Shown here in pieces: positions 1 to 8,839 of a stretch of DNA of 64,000 bases. Within the stretch, counting starts at the first letter, position 1, and each line of letters opens with the position of its first letter. Made by a program: the position numbers and the translations under genes. Source of the stretch: Desulfamplus sp964425195 (GTDB lineage: Bacteria > Desulfobacterota > Desulfobacteria > Desulfobacterales > Desulfobacteraceae); the NCBI GenBank assembly GCA_964425195.1, contig CAYRLG010000005.1:1-64000 (forward strand), given 5' to 3'. Under the pieces are notes generated by a model that was given only the letters and a program-made list of their open reading frames with translations, was not told the origin of the DNA and made no database searches.

Positions 1-2
1 AG

Positions 3-1364
3 TTATGAGATTTTTCTGACAATATTGAGTCTATTTAGATAGTATTGTAAATATTTGTCAGAATAGTTAGCTCCTTTATTATTTAAACAGTACAACTTTA
101 CAATAGAGTTCGAGTTTGGCTGAGCGTGTAGTATTGAATGGTTATTGATATCGTATATAGATACAACCGTTGCTTTTAAAGGGGATCCCTTTGGAGCAAG
201 AATCTCAATTGTGTCGCCTACAGATAGTCTGTTTTTAATTGCAATCTCAATACTATTATCTGGTAAATATTTAATAATTCTACCTATGAAGCTGTGTATG
301 CTGCCCTCATGTATATTGTTATAATTTGGAAGAGTCTGATTTGAATCATTAAAGTAAAATCCTGTACAATAAGTTCGATGGTAAATAAGTGCAAGCTCTT
401 TGTACCATCTCTCTTCTAAATCAAAGTTTTTAGCTGTTTTTATATAACGATTAATATAGTAGGAATCAATTGCTTCTCTATAGGTCTTTACTACAGAGGC
501 AAGATATGAGATTCCTTTCATTCTTCCTTCAATTTTAAAGGATGATATCCCAGCGTCACAAAGTTTGGGTATATGGTCAATCATGCAGAGGTCTTTTGAG
601 TTAAATATATAAGTTCCTCTATCGTCTTCCATAATAGCCTGATATTCATTAGGTCTTTGTTCTTCAACTACAGCATATTTCCACCTACATGGATGGCTAC
701 AAAGTCCTCTGTTGCTATCACGACCAGTTAGCACGCTACTTAGAAGACATCTACCTGAATAAGATACGCACATTGCACCGTGAACAAAAGTTTCAATTTC
801 AATGGCTGGCAAATTTGATAATTTATTTGATGCAATACCATTTACAATCTCTTTTATCTCATCTAATGATAGTTCTCTTGCAAGGTTTACTCTTTTAATA
901 CCAATATCTTGCCAGAATTTAACTGCATTTAAGTTTGTAGTATTTGCTTGAGTGCTTAAATGAATATCAATATTGGGAATAATTTGCTTTGCCATACTAA
1001 CAATACCAGGATCGGCTATTATTACAGCATCAGCCCCAATATTTCCAATTGTCTCAAGAAAGTGGGCTATCTGTTTAGATTCGTTTGTCCTTGAAAATAT
1101 ATTGCATGTTACATATACCTTAACATTATTTTTGTGGGCATAATAAATAGCAGATTCAAGTTCATTAACTGTAAAATTACCTGAAAAATTTCTTAAACTA
1201 AACTCTTTGCCCCCAAGGTATACTGCATCAGCACCATAATGGATAGCTATCTCAAGTTTTTCATAGTTTCCTGCAGGCGCCAGTAATTCGGGTCTATTTG
1301 AACTATTTAGTAATGCAGAGTTTGTTGACATTGTAGGTAGTTCTAATGTTTTGTTGGGTAACAT
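3..1364 (-). CDS. U32 family protein, TrhP/YegQ-like tRNA hydroxylation protein
   Basis: A 453-residue U32 'peptidase' family protein. The N-terminal third holds the family's barrel start (ELLAPAGNYEKLEIAIHYGA, then DAVYLGG), and the U32 signature ETFVHGAMC...GRC is present, followed by further cysteines (GLCSHPC) that fit an iron-sulfur cluster. Characterised bacterial members of this type (TrhP/YegQ) act in prephenate-dependent 5-hydroxyuridine formation at tRNA position 34, and RlhA hydroxylates 23S rRNA; proteolysis is not the usual role. The exact substrate cannot be told here. The stop codon lies at the window edge, so the gene is complete. The start is uncertain: codon 1 and Met12 both lack a clear Shine-Dalgarno sequence. 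Confidence 0.85.
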   Translation of the reverse strand: MLPNKTLELPTMSTNSALLNSSNRPELLAPAGNYEKLEIAIHYGADAVYLGGKEFSLRNFSGNFTVNELESAIYYAHKNNVKVYVTCNIFSRTNESKQIAHFLETIGNIGADAVIIADPGIVSMAKQIIPNIDIHLSTQANTTNLNAVKFWQDIGIKRVNLARELSLDEIKEIVNGIASNKLSNLPAIEIETFVHGAMCVSYSGRCLLSSVLTGRDSNRGLCSHPCRWKYAVVEEQRPNEYQAIMEDDRGTYIFNSKDLCMIDHIPKLCDAGISSFKIEGRMKGISYLASVVKTYREAIDSYYINRYIKTAKNFDLEERWYKELALIYHRTYCTGFYFNDSNQTLPNYNNIHEGSIHSFIGRIIKYLPDNSIEIAIKNRLSVGDTIEILAPKGSPLKATVVSIYDINNHSILHAQPNSNSIVKLYCLNNKGANYSDKYLQYYLNRLNIVRKIS

Positions 1365-1438
1365 AGTTTATCTGTATCGAAAATTTTTAAGACATGTAGA
1401 AGGGTTGATATGATGATATGTAGGGAAAAGAATTATTG

Positions 1439-1513
1439 TGGTACCCCCGGCGAGAATCGAACTTGCGCACATGGATTAGGAATCCAATGCTCTATCCACT
1501 GAGCTACGGGGGC
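1439..1513 (-). tRNA. tRNA-Arg (anticodon CCT)
   Basis: The reverse strand folds as a cloverleaf. The acceptor GCCCCCG pairs with CGGGGGT, followed by discriminator A and an encoded CCA. The D-arm begins TAGCTCAG, the anticodon loop is TTCCTAA and the T-arm contains GTTCGATTC. Anticodon CCT reads AGG arginine codons. Position 27-43 is a U-U mismatch at the top of the anticodon stem, which is tolerated in some tRNAs. Confidence 0.93.
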
Positions 1514-1557
1514 ACTAAACAATAACTATATAAAATTAGTAACTAAACATGAAGTTG

Positions 1558-3582
1558 CTATTTAATGATAAGCTGCTGCCCAGGAAAAATTTTACTCTCT
1601 TTAGTGAGACGATTTAAGTCAAATAGACGTTGGACTGACATATTATATTTTTGGGCAATTGTAAAGGGTGTGTCTCCAGATTTTACCCAATGTGTTGATT
1701 TTTTTGGAGTAACTCCATCTCTTTTTTTAGAGTTAATATTTTTGCTATTTATTGAATTAGACTCTTGTGAATTTTTTGAGTTTGCAGCTATCTCTACAAC
1801 AGAGTGAGGAATAATAAGCTCTTTATTTGGAATAACTTTATAGCCAGATAGCTTATTGGCATCTTTAATTGAATCAGGGGTTGTGTTGTATTTTCGGGCA
1901 ATAGACCACATTGTGTCCCCCTGTTTGACAGTATATTTTATGGTCTTGGTGAGCTTAGATTTAGCTATAATTCTATTATTTTCATCTTTAGATTTTTTGT
2001 TTTGAGAATAGCCATTGTTTTTTTTGTCAGATTCACTACTTTCTTCAATCTCTCTATTGGTGGAACTATTTCTGACGCTGGCAGTAGAATATTGTTGTTG
2101 ATTAGAAAAATAAGAATCTGTAGGTATTTTGATAGTTTTACTAGCAGACAGGTTAGATTTGGTGGAAATATTGTTCGCAGCTGCAAGATCACTCATTGTA
2201 ACACCATAGTGTTTGGCTATGCTAAAAAGAGTCTCTCCGCTTTTAACTTTATGAAAGGAGTAGCTTTTAGGAGGCACTGGCTCTGACGGGGCTATATCAT
2301 CAAGGCTTGCAAGAAAAATGTCTGTAGTATTAGCTGGGATTCTTAATTTATACTCTTCAGGAGGAAGAACTCCATATTTTAATTCAGGGTTTAATGTTTC
2401 AAGTAAAGTACGACTTACAGACATCTTTCTTGCAATATCTGTAAGACGCAACTGTTTATTTACAGTTACAGTTTGAAACTCAAGAGGGGGTATATTTCTT
2501 TGGGGAGGCATTCCATATTTATCTAAATTATTTACAATATGAAGTGTGGCAAGAAACCTTGGAACATAACAGGCTGTTTCCCGTGGTAATTTTTCATATA
2601 AATCCCAAAAATCATCAAGATAGTTTACATTCTGACTTCTTATTGTTCTTAATACTCTTCCTTCGCCACAGTTGTATGCTGCAAGAACGGTTGACCAATC
2701 TCCAAACATTTTATGGAGTTCAGAAAGATATTCAATAGCTGCTTTTGTGGATTTAAAAGGATCCATGCGTTCATCAACATAGTAATCACGTTTAAGTCCA
2801 AACTTATAGCCTGTTGATGGAATAAATTGCCATAAACCTAAAGCTCTTGCAGGGGATAAAGCTTGAACCCTAAAGCCACTCTCAATTAGTGGTAACCATG
2901 AAAGTTCTTCAGGTAAGCCAGCCTCTTTTAGCTCTTTTATAATAAATGGACGATATTCTGCGGCTCTTGCCATTGCTCTAACAAAAAACTCTTTTTCGTT
3001 ACCTATAAATCTATCAATTTCATTTTGAACATATTTATTTATTGTAATAGGTATTTCATTATGCTCGCCCTTCACTGCTTTTTGTTTAGATGTATAAATT
3101 TCCATTACTCTTTTGGAAATCATAAATCTTAAATCTTCTTTCTGCTTATTAACTCTGGCATCGTCAGTCTCCATTTTAAGAATAGATGCGTATGCAGCAT
3201 CTAAGTATTCAATAGCTTTACTATTATCACCTTTTTCCCATGCTTTTTGAGCATATCCACAGAGGTCAAGAGCATGACTAATCTCTTTAGATTGTATAAT
3301 AAATTGGTCTGAAGAGATGTTAGATGTTTTATTAATCTTATGGTTACTATTATTTCTAAATAACTCAAATTCGAATAAGTCACTTTTTCTCCTCTCTTTA
3401 AAAGAATCTTTTGTAAATGTGCAGTCGTTAGCAGAGGAGAGTTGGGTTTCATCGTAGGTGTTTGAGGAATGACCATTAGTTGTTTCTGAAGGGGCTATTT
3501 TCTGACCGCTATTCATAGATGTACAGGCAGTTAAAAATAGAGAGATAGCCAAAATCGAAGCAAATAGTAATATTTTTTTCAT
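1558..3582 (-). CDS. MltD-like membrane-bound lytic murein transglycosylase with three LysM domains
   Basis: A 674-residue lipoprotein that cleaves the peptidoglycan glycan strand. A signal sequence ends in the lipobox LTAC near residue 20. After a low-complexity linker comes an SLT domain with the catalytic glutamate in LPLIESGF (about residue 235) and the family motifs ALGLWQF and AAYNCGEGR. Three LysM peptidoglycan-binding repeats follow at about residues 440-485, 549-593 and 631-674 (KSGETLFSIAKHYG, KQGDTMWSIARKYN, KSGDTPFTIAQKYN). The domain order matches the MltD family. It stands alone, with tRNA-Arg downstream and a long non-coding gap upstream. Anchoring in the outer membrane is inferred. 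Confidence 0.9.
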   Translation of the reverse strand: MKKILLFASILAISLFLTACTSMNSGQKIAPSETTNGHSSNTYDETQLSSANDCTFTKDSFKERRKSDLFEFELFRNNSNHKINKTSNISSDQFIIQSKEISHALDLCGYAQKAWEKGDNSKAIEYLDAAYASILKMETDDARVNKQKEDLRFMISKRVMEIYTSKQKAVKGEHNEIPITINKYVQNEIDRFIGNEKEFFVRAMARAAEYRPFIIKELKEAGLPEELSWLPLIESGFRVQALSPARALGLWQFIPSTGYKFGLKRDYYVDERMDPFKSTKAAIEYLSELHKMFGDWSTVLAAYNCGEGRVLRTIRSQNVNYLDDFWDLYEKLPRETACYVPRFLATLHIVNNLDKYGMPPQRNIPPLEFQTVTVNKQLRLTDIARKMSVSRTLLETLNPELKYGVLPPEEYKLRIPANTTDIFLASLDDIAPSEPVPPKSYSFHKVKSGETLFSIAKHYGVTMSDLAAANNISTKSNLSASKTIKIPTDSYFSNQQQYSTASVRNSSTNREIEESSESDKKNNGYSQNKKSKDENNRIIAKSKLTKTIKYTVKQGDTMWSIARKYNTTPDSIKDANKLSGYKVIPNKELIIPHSVVEIAANSKNSQESNSINSKNINSKKRDGVTPKKSTHWVKSGDTPFTIAQKYNMSVQRLFDLNRLTKESKIFPGQQLIIK

Positions 3583-3670
3583 GTTTTCCCTTTTTTATGG
3601 TTACTGCAATTAATTTTTGGACACTTTTTAAAGTATAATTAATTCAAATATAAATAGTGCTCTTTTAATC

Positions 3671-3699
3671 AATTTCACAAGTTTAAATTATGTGAAATT
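3671..3699. repeat. Inverted repeat AATTTCACA-N11-TGTGAAATT
   Basis: Perfect 9-bp arms at 3671-3679 and 3691-3699 separated by 11 bases, upstream of the mltD-like gene. It could be a protein-binding dyad or a small hairpin. There is no T-run typical of a terminator. Function unknown. Confidence 0.45.
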
Positions 3700-4079
3700 A
3701 CTACCTTGTAAATGGGAGTTTTTGGGAGAATTTCAACTAAATTATATCCAAATTGTAATTCATATTTTAATTAATGACTATCCAAAAAAGAGGTCGTTCT
3801 TGTTTGTTGTCTCAATCAAATTTGTAGAAAAAACACCAAAAACGGTCAATTAAGTACAGGTTGCCAGAAATTTCGGATTGATTATTAATAAATAGAGTTA
3901 TGCCTGTCAAGTCTTATTCCTCGATATAAAAGTCATGTATTCATTTGTTTTATAGAGGGCATATTTAAATTAAAATACAGATGTTGTAGGTATTGCATTG
4001 TTACTCAATATTTTCCACAATATGTAGTATTATACTTGTAATATAAATGTATCCTTAAGATATTAGAAAAATTATTTAG

Positions 4080-4196
4080 ATAGGAGTTTCGCAGTTGAAA
4101 TATAACATCTTGATTTTATTAAAAGCATATTGTGCAACGAACAAATACAGATATAATAAAATCAACTACTTACAAATCAAGTGAGTAACTCCTATT
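4080..4196. repeat. Nested inverted repeat, possible structured RNA or remnant element
   Basis: Outer arms ATAGGAGTT (4080-4088) and AACTCCTAT (4188-4196) enclose inner arms TTGATTTTATTA (4110-4121) and TAATAAAATCAA (4154-4165). All arms are perfect complements, so the whole 117-base segment could fold into one long interrupted stem. No reading frame fits it. It could be a small RNA, a miniature inverted-repeat element or chance pairing in AT-rich DNA. Confidence 0.4.
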
Positions 4197-4298
4197 AGAT
4201 TTAAAAATGCTGATTATAGAATAGTTGTCGTAATAGCTTTAAACGAATAATCATTTACAATCCAAAATTTTTGTTTTTGAATCTTAATAAAATAGATT

Positions 4299-4330
4299 AA
4301 AAACGCTATTTAATGAAAAATAGCGTTTTT
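4299..4330. terminator. Bidirectional terminator-like hairpin
   Basis: Perfect 13-bp arms AAAAACGCTATTT (4299-4311) and AAATAGCGTTTTT (4318-4330) with a 6-base loop. The arms end in A-runs and T-runs, so it could stop transcription in either direction. No gene lies directly before it on the plus strand, so it may end an unseen transcript or shield the tRNA cluster. Confidence 0.6.
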
Positions 4331-4487
4331 AATACTAAAAGTTGAATAATACCGTATTAAATCTAATTTAATCTCTATTAAACAGATATAATTGGATTTG
4401 ATATCTATCTGCCTCTCTGGTATTTTCTGCCGGTCTTTTCGTAAGAGCTATCTGTTTTTTACTTTTACGCTTATGATAACTGCACAT

Positions 4488-4563
4488 GCCGATATAGCTC
4501 AGTAGGTAGAGCATCTCACTTGTAATGAGAATGTCCTCCGTTCGATTCGGGGTATCGGCTCCA
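4488..4563 (+). tRNA. tRNA-Thr (anticodon TGT)
   Basis: Acceptor GCCGATA pairs with TATCGGC, discriminator T, encoded CCA. The anticodon loop CTTGTAA lies between TCTCA-type stems. It is the first of four tRNAs in the order Thr-Tyr-Gly-Thr ahead of tuf, the arrangement known from Proteobacteria and relatives. Confidence 0.95.
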
Positions 4564-4579
4564 GTACGAATGAGTATCC

Positions 4580-4664
4580 GGTGGGGTTCCCGAGTGGCCA
4601 AAGGGATCAGACTGTAAATCTGACGGCTCAGCCTTCGGAGGTTCAAATCCTCCCCCCACCACCA
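4580..4664 (+). tRNA. tRNA-Tyr (anticodon GTA)
   Basis: Acceptor GGTGGGG pairs with CCCCACC, discriminator A, encoded CCA. The anticodon loop is CTGTAAA. The long variable arm (GGCTCAGCC-type stem) typical of bacterial tRNA-Tyr is present. Confidence 0.95.
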
Positions 4665-4754
4665 GTAATGTAGGAGATCTGAAGGAGCAGTATTGGTGGA
4701 TCGTTACTACATAGCTAACTTTGGTGTTCTTTAGCTATTTTAGTTTCTTTGCCG

Positions 4755-4830
4755 GCGGGAGTAGCTCAGTTGGTAGAGCTTCAGCCTTCCAAGCTGAATG
4801 TCGCGAGTTCGAGACTCGTCTCCCGCTCCA
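4755..4830 (+). tRNA. tRNA-Gly (anticodon TCC)
   Basis: Acceptor GCGGGAG pairs with CTCCCGC, discriminator T, encoded CCA. The anticodon loop is CTTCCAA between CAG/CTG-type stems. Third tRNA of the tuf-linked cluster. Confidence 0.95.
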
Positions 4831-4893
4831 TCCTTCTATATGCAATCCCTTTCATACAAGATAGTTTAGTTTAGTTTTATTATGAATTAAAAA

Positions 4894-4970
4894 GCCCATG
4901 TAGCTCAGGCGGTAGAGCGCTTCCTTGGTAAGGAAGAGGTTCACCGGTTCGAATCCGGTCATGGGCTCCA
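4894..4970 (+). tRNA. tRNA-Thr (anticodon GGT)
   Basis: Acceptor GCCCATG pairs with CATGGGC, discriminator T, encoded CCA. The anticodon loop TTGGTAA sits in a CTTCC/GGAAG stem. It ends 28 bases before tuf, so tRNA and tuf are probably co-transcribed. Confidence 0.95.
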
Positions 4971-4998
4971 TTATGTTTTATGGGAAGGATAAATAGAA

Positions 4999-6192
4999 AT
5001 GGCAAAAGAGAAATTTAATAGAAGCAAGCCGCATGTTAATATAGGAACGATAGGTCATATAGATCATGGAAAGACGACGTTGACAGCAGCGATAACTAAG
5101 CATGCGGCACTTAAGGGTAACGGGACTTATGTTCCATTTGATGAGATAGACAAAGCTCCGGAAGAGCGAGAGCGTGGAATAACGATTGCGACAGCCCATG
5201 TTGAGTATGAGAGTGAGAAGAGGCATTATGCTCATGTAGATTGCCCTGGTCATGCAGATTATATAAAGAACATGATAACCGGAGCAGCTCAGATGGATGG
5301 AGCAATACTTGTAGTGAGTGCAGATGATGGTCCGATGCCGCAGACAAGAGAGCACATTCTACTTGCACGTCAAGTAGGAGTACCGAGCATGGTAGTGTTT
5401 TTAAATAAGTGCGACATGGTAGATGATATGGAGTTGATAGAGCTTGTAGAGATGGAGTTAAGAGAGTTACTTGACAAGTACGATTTTCCAGGTGATGATA
5501 CTCCTATAGTGAGAGGAAGTGCGTTAAAGGCGTTGGAGTGTGATGATCCAAATGGTGAAGATGCCAAGTGTATTACAGAGCTTTTAAGTGTACTGGATTC
5601 ATATATTCCTGAGCCGCAAAGAGATATGGACAAAGATTTTCTTATGCCGATAGAGGATGTGTTTAGTATATCAGGTAGAGGAACGGTGGTGACGGGTAGG
5701 ATAGAGAGAGGAGTAATCAAGGCTGGAGATGAGGTTGAGCTTGTAGGTATTAGAGAGACAGCAAAGACGATCTGCACGGGAGTAGAGATGTTTAGAAAGC
5801 TACTAGATGAAGGTCAAGCTGGAGATAATGTAGGTCTTCTTCTTAGAGGAACCAAGAGAGATGCAGTGGAGAGAGGTCAGGTAGTAGCCAAGCCCGGAAG
5901 TATAACGCCGCATACAAAGTTTAAAGCGGAGATATACTGTCTTAGTAAGGAAGAGGGAGGGCGTCATACCCCATTTTTTAGTGGTTATAGGCCACAGTTT
6001 TTCTTTAGGACTACAGATGTTACTGGTATATTGAGTCTTGCTGAGGGAGTAGAGATGATAATGCCAGGAGATAATGCAAGCATCACGGCAGAGCTGATAG
6101 CTCCGATTGCTATGGAGAAAGAGCTTAGATTTGCAATTAGAGAAGGTGGGCGTACTGTAGGTGCTGGGGTTATTGGTGTAATAATCGAATAG
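4999..6192 (+). CDS. tuf: Elongation factor Tu, copy 1
   Basis: A 397-residue GTPase that delivers aminoacyl-tRNA to the ribosome. The G motifs GHIDHGKT (about 19-26), DCPGH (about 81-85) and NKCD (about 136-139) are present, followed by the two beta-barrel domains. The gene is preceded by AGGATAAATAGAA and lies right after four tRNA genes and before rpmG, the usual tufB-like setting. It appears identical at DNA level to the copy at 20036 from a few bases before the start codon to the end, except for codon 394 (GTA, Val here; GAA, Glu there) and the stop codon (TAG here, TAA there). Gene conversion is the likely reason. Confidence 0.98.
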   Translation: MAKEKFNRSKPHVNIGTIGHIDHGKTTLTAAITKHAALKGNGTYVPFDEIDKAPEERERGITIATAHVEYESEKRHYAHVDCPGHADYIKNMITGAAQMDGAILVVSADDGPMPQTREHILLARQVGVPSMVVFLNKCDMVDDMELIELVEMELRELLDKYDFPGDDTPIVRGSALKALECDDPNGEDAKCITELLSVLDSYIPEPQRDMDKDFLMPIEDVFSISGRGTVVTGRIERGVIKAGDEVELVGIRETAKTICTGVEMFRKLLDEGQAGDNVGLLLRGTKRDAVERGQVVAKPGSITPHTKFKAEIYCLSKEEGGRHTPFFSGYRPQFFFRTTDVTGILSLAEGVEMIMPGDNASITAELIAPIAMEKELRFAIREGGRTVGAGVIGVIIE

Positions 6193-6221
6193 AGTAATAG
6201 AGATGATATAAGGAGTTTGAT

Positions 6222-6374
6222 ATGCCCAGAGTAAATATAACGCTTGCATGTACTGAGTGTAAAAGAAAAAACTATACAACTACAAAAAATAAACGTACAA
6301 CTCCAGATAAGCTGGAGTTTGAGAAGTATTGCAGATTTTGTAAAAAGCACCTGCCTCATAAAGAGACAAAATAG
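6222..6374 (+). CDS. rpmG: 50S ribosomal protein L33, zinc-ribbon type
   Basis: A 50-residue protein of the large subunit near the E site. It begins MPRVNITLACTECKRKNY and has paired cysteines at residues 10/13 and 37/40, so it is the zinc-binding form. AAGGAG lies 5 bases before the ATG. It sits between tuf and tRNA-Trp-secE, the standard place for rpmG. Confidence 0.95.
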   Translation: MPRVNITLACTECKRKNYTTTKNKRTTPDKLEFEKYCRFCKKHLPHKETK

Positions 6375-6450
6375 TGTGTTCGTTAAAATAGTTAGGTTTT
6401 GATTAAATACATATAAGTAACAATAGATAGTTATGCTGTCTTTATAATGC

Positions 6451-6527
6451 AGGTCAGTAGCTCTAATTGGTAGAGCGCCGGACTCCAAATCCGGATGCTG
6501 GGGGTTCGAGTCCCTCCTGACCTGCCA
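6451..6527 (+). tRNA. tRNA-Trp (anticodon CCA)
   Basis: Acceptor AGGTCAG pairs with CTGACCT, discriminator G, encoded CCA. The anticodon loop CTCCAAA lies in a CCGGA/TCCGG stem. Its location between rpmG and secE is common in Proteobacteria and Desulfobacterota. Confidence 0.95.
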
Positions 6528-6559
6528 TTTTTATCTTTTTAGTTCTGGTTGGGAGCATT

Positions 6560-6937
6560 ATGGCAAGATTGCAAAAAAAGAAGTCATCTAATGACAAAAT
6601 AAAAAAAAGTAGTTCCGTTGAAGAAGAATCCTCTGGAAGTATTGAGAAAAAAAATTTGTCTGCTGCTAATATATCTCGAATTGCCTCAACCGTTACATTT
6701 AAAAACACAAGAGATATGACTGCTCAAACTGTTGTAGATGGTGAACTAAATTTTTTTCAAAAAGGAGTTCAGTTTTTACGCGAAGTTCAAGCTGAGCTTA
6801 AGAAAGTTACTTGGCCTAATAGAAAACAGACCGCAGGGGCAACTGTTGTTGTGATTGTCCTTGTATTTATTATTGCTGCATTCTTGGGTTTGGTTGATGT
6901 TACACTTTCAAAACTTGTACAGATAGTGCTTGCATAG
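6560..6937 (+). CDS. secE: Protein translocase subunit SecE
   Basis: A 125-residue member of the SecYEG protein-export channel. The conserved part is the C-terminal half: the amphipathic helix with EVQAELKKVTWPNRKQT (about 77-93) and one membrane helix after it. The first 60 residues form a lysine- and serine-rich extension absent from minimal SecE proteins of about 65 residues. The ATG follows GGGAG. The gene lies 23 bases before nusG, the conserved secE-nusG pair. Confidence 0.95.
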   Translation: MARLQKKKSSNDKIKKSSSVEEESSGSIEKKNLSAANISRIASTVTFKNTRDMTAQTVVDGELNFFQKGVQFLREVQAELKKVTWPNRKQTAGATVVVIVLVFIIAAFLGLVDVTLSKLVQIVLA

Positions 6938-6960
6938 TGCACAATTAAGGAGAGTTTAAA

Positions 6961-7494
6961 GTGTCTCGTAGATGGTATGTACTTCATGTGTATTCAGGAT
7001 ATGAACAGAAGGTAAAGCTTGCATTGGAAGATGTTATAGCAAAATCAAAGTGTTCAGATAAATTTGGTGATATACTTGTTCCTACAGAACATGTCGTTGA
7101 GCTTGTTAATGGTAAGAAACGTGAATCGTCAAGAAAATTTTATCCTGGATATATTCTTATTAATATGGAATTAAATGACGAGACATGGCATATCGTAAAT
7201 TCTACAGCAAAAGTTACGGGTTTTCTTGGCGGTAAAAATACCCCTTCGCCTATAAGCGATAGAGAGGCGGCTCAGATCATTGAAAAAATGGAAGCGGGTA
7301 AAACAAAGCCACAACCAAAATATGTTTTTGATATAGGTGACGAGGTACGTGTAGCTGATGGTCCATTTGCAAATTTTAATGGAACCATTGAAGAGGTCAA
7401 TTCAGAAAAAGGCAAGGTAAAGGTTCTTGTCAGTATATTTGGCAGGGCAACCCCTGTAGAGTTGGACTTTGTACAAGTGGCAAAAATTAATTAA
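6961..7494 (+). CDS. nusG: Transcription termination/antitermination protein NusG
   Basis: A 177-residue factor that binds RNA polymerase and links it to Rho or the ribosome. The NGN domain begins RRWYVLHVYSGYEQKVK, and the C-terminal KOW domain contains GDEVRVADGPFANFNGTIEE (about 122-141). The start is GTG at 6961 with AAGGAGAG upstream. It follows secE and precedes rplK. Confidence 0.97.
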   Translation: MSRRWYVLHVYSGYEQKVKLALEDVIAKSKCSDKFGDILVPTEHVVELVNGKKRESSRKFYPGYILINMELNDETWHIVNSTAKVTGFLGGKNTPSPISDREAAQIIEKMEAGKTKPQPKYVFDIGDEVRVADGPFANFNGTIEEVNSEKGKVKVLVSIFGRATPVELDFVQVAKIN

Positions 7495-7533
7495 TTAATT
7501 TATCATAGAAATGTTGGATAGTTTTTCCGTCTG

Positions 7534-7554
7534 CTGTGTAAAATTTATACACAG
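7534..7554 (+). other. Small hairpin between nusG and rplK
   Basis: CTGTGTA (7534-7540) pairs with TACACAG (7548-7554) around a 7-base loop in the 138-base nusG-rplK spacer. It has no T-run. It could be part of an L11-L1 leader, but no known leader motif was recognised. Confidence 0.3.
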
Positions 7555-7632
7555 ATTAGATTTGTTGTAAAAACATCTAAAAAGATGGATAACGCCAATT
7601 GATAGATACTTGTGTGTCAGGAGTAGAAAATA

Positions 7633-8055
7633 ATGGCAAAAAAAGTAACGGCACAGATAAAACTTCAGGTTCAGGCAGGTAAGGCTAATCCGTCTCCACC
7701 AATTGGACCTGCTTTAGGTCAGCATGGCGTTAACATAATGGATTTTTGTAAAGCATTTAATGCTAAGACAGCTAATGATGTTGGCTCCATTATTCCAGTT
7801 GTTATTACAGTTTTTCAGGACAGGACTTTTACCTTTATAACTAAAACCCCGCCAGCATCTATGCTGCTAAAAAAAGCGGCTCAAATTGATAAAGGCTCTG
7901 GTGTACCAAATAAACAGAAAGTGGGTAAAGTGACCAAAGCTCAGATTGTTGAGATTGCTAAACTCAAAATGGAAGATTTAAATGCTGTTAATATTGAAGG
8001 AGCTATCAACATAATATCTGGAACAGCACGGAGTATGGGTATAGAGGTTATTTAA
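7633..8055 (+). CDS. rplK: 50S ribosomal protein L11
   Basis: A 140-residue stalk-base protein that binds the GTPase-associated region of 23S rRNA and is the target of thiostrepton-like antibiotics. The proline-rich N-terminal switch (NPSPPIGPALGQHGVNIMDF, about 20-39) and the C-terminal RNA-binding domain are intact at normal length. Start ATG follows AGGAGTAGAAAATA. First gene of rplKAJL-rpoBC. Confidence 0.97.
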   Translation: MAKKVTAQIKLQVQAGKANPSPPIGPALGQHGVNIMDFCKAFNAKTANDVGSIIPVVITVFQDRTFTFITKTPPASMLLKKAAQIDKGSGVPNKQKVGKVTKAQIVEIAKLKMEDLNAVNIEGAINIISGTARSMGIEVI

Positions 8056-8079
8056 ACGTAAAGGAGTGAGTGATATAAG

Positions 8080-8772
8080 ATGCCGAAACACGGTAAGAAA
8101 TATATAGAAACGATTAAAAAGATCGACAGACAGAAGCGTTATGATTTTAACGAAGCTTTAGAGATCTCACTCTCTTCATCCTATGTTAAATTTGATGAGA
8201 CCGTAGATATAGCTGTGAGACTTGGAGTTGATCCACGTCATGCCGATCAGATGGTTAGAGGTACTGTTATTCTTCCTAATGGGCTTGGTAAAGAAGTTAA
8301 AGTACTTGTGTTTGCAAAAGGGGAGAAGGAAAAAGAGGCTTTAGAAGCTGGTGCTGATTTTATCGCGGATGATGAAACTGTCGAGAAAATTAAAAACGGA
8401 TGGTTTGGATTTGATAAAGCTCTTGCTACACCAGATATGATGGGTACTGTTGGAAAATTAGGTAGAATACTTGGTCCAAGAGGGTTAATGCCTAATGCAA
8501 AAACTGGTACTGTTACGTTTGATATAGAGAAAGCTGTCAAAGAGCTTAAAGCTGGTAAGATTGAGTTTAGAGTTGAGAAAGCTGGTATTGTGCATGCTCC
8601 TATTGGTAAAGCATCTTTTGGAGTTGAAAAACTTGCTGTAAATGCTAATGCTTTTATTGCAAGGGTTTTAGCTTTAAAACCAGCTGCAAGCAAAGGTACT
8701 TATATTAAGGCTATTAGTGTCTCTACAACAATGGGACCCGGTATAAAAATAGATCCATCTGTAATAAAATAG
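8080..8772 (+). CDS. rplA: 50S ribosomal protein L1
   Basis: A 230-residue protein of the mobile L1 stalk that helps release deacylated tRNA. The L1 motif GKLGRILGPRGLMPNAKTGT lies in the middle. In many bacteria L1 also represses its own operon by binding the L11-L1 mRNA; the site was not identified here. It lies 24 bases after rplK with a GGAG-type ribosome site. Confidence 0.97.
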   Translation: MPKHGKKYIETIKKIDRQKRYDFNEALEISLSSSYVKFDETVDIAVRLGVDPRHADQMVRGTVILPNGLGKEVKVLVFAKGEKEKEALEAGADFIADDETVEKIKNGWFGFDKALATPDMMGTVGKLGRILGPRGLMPNAKTGTVTFDIEKAVKELKAGKIEFRVEKAGIVHAPIGKASFGVEKLAVNANAFIARVLALKPAASKGTYIKAISVSTTMGPGIKIDPSVIK

Positions 8773-8839
8773 CCTTGATTGAACTTAGCCACTTTTATAA
8801 TAGCTCTGGTTCCTTAAGTATTATAAATACTCTAATTTA

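Larger units (their letters stand above)
3583..4487. other. Long AT-rich intergenic region with several inverted repeats
   Basis: About 900 bases between the divergent mltD-like gene and the tRNA cluster with no convincing reading frame on either strand. It holds an inverted repeat (3671-3699), a nested double palindrome (4080-4196) and a terminator-like hairpin (4299-4330), listed separately. A single DnaA-box-like TTTTCCACA occurs at 4011-4019. A TATGAT at 4472-4477 could be the -10 box of the tRNA cluster, but no good -35 box was found. Confidence 0.6.

Noticed and set aside
4011..4019. Chromosomal origin suggested by a DnaA-box-like TTTTCCACA
   Set aside because: Only one imperfect box, no box cluster, no dnaA/dnaN/gidA neighbours.
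4368..4646. Minus-strand reading frame over the tRNA-Thr and tRNA-Tyr genes
   Set aside because: It is antisense to two clear tRNAs and does not resemble a protein family.
5111..6279. Long minus-strand frames opposite tuf (repeated opposite the second copy)
   Set aside because: They are antisense shadows of strongly biased tuf codons and appear twice only because tuf is duplicated.
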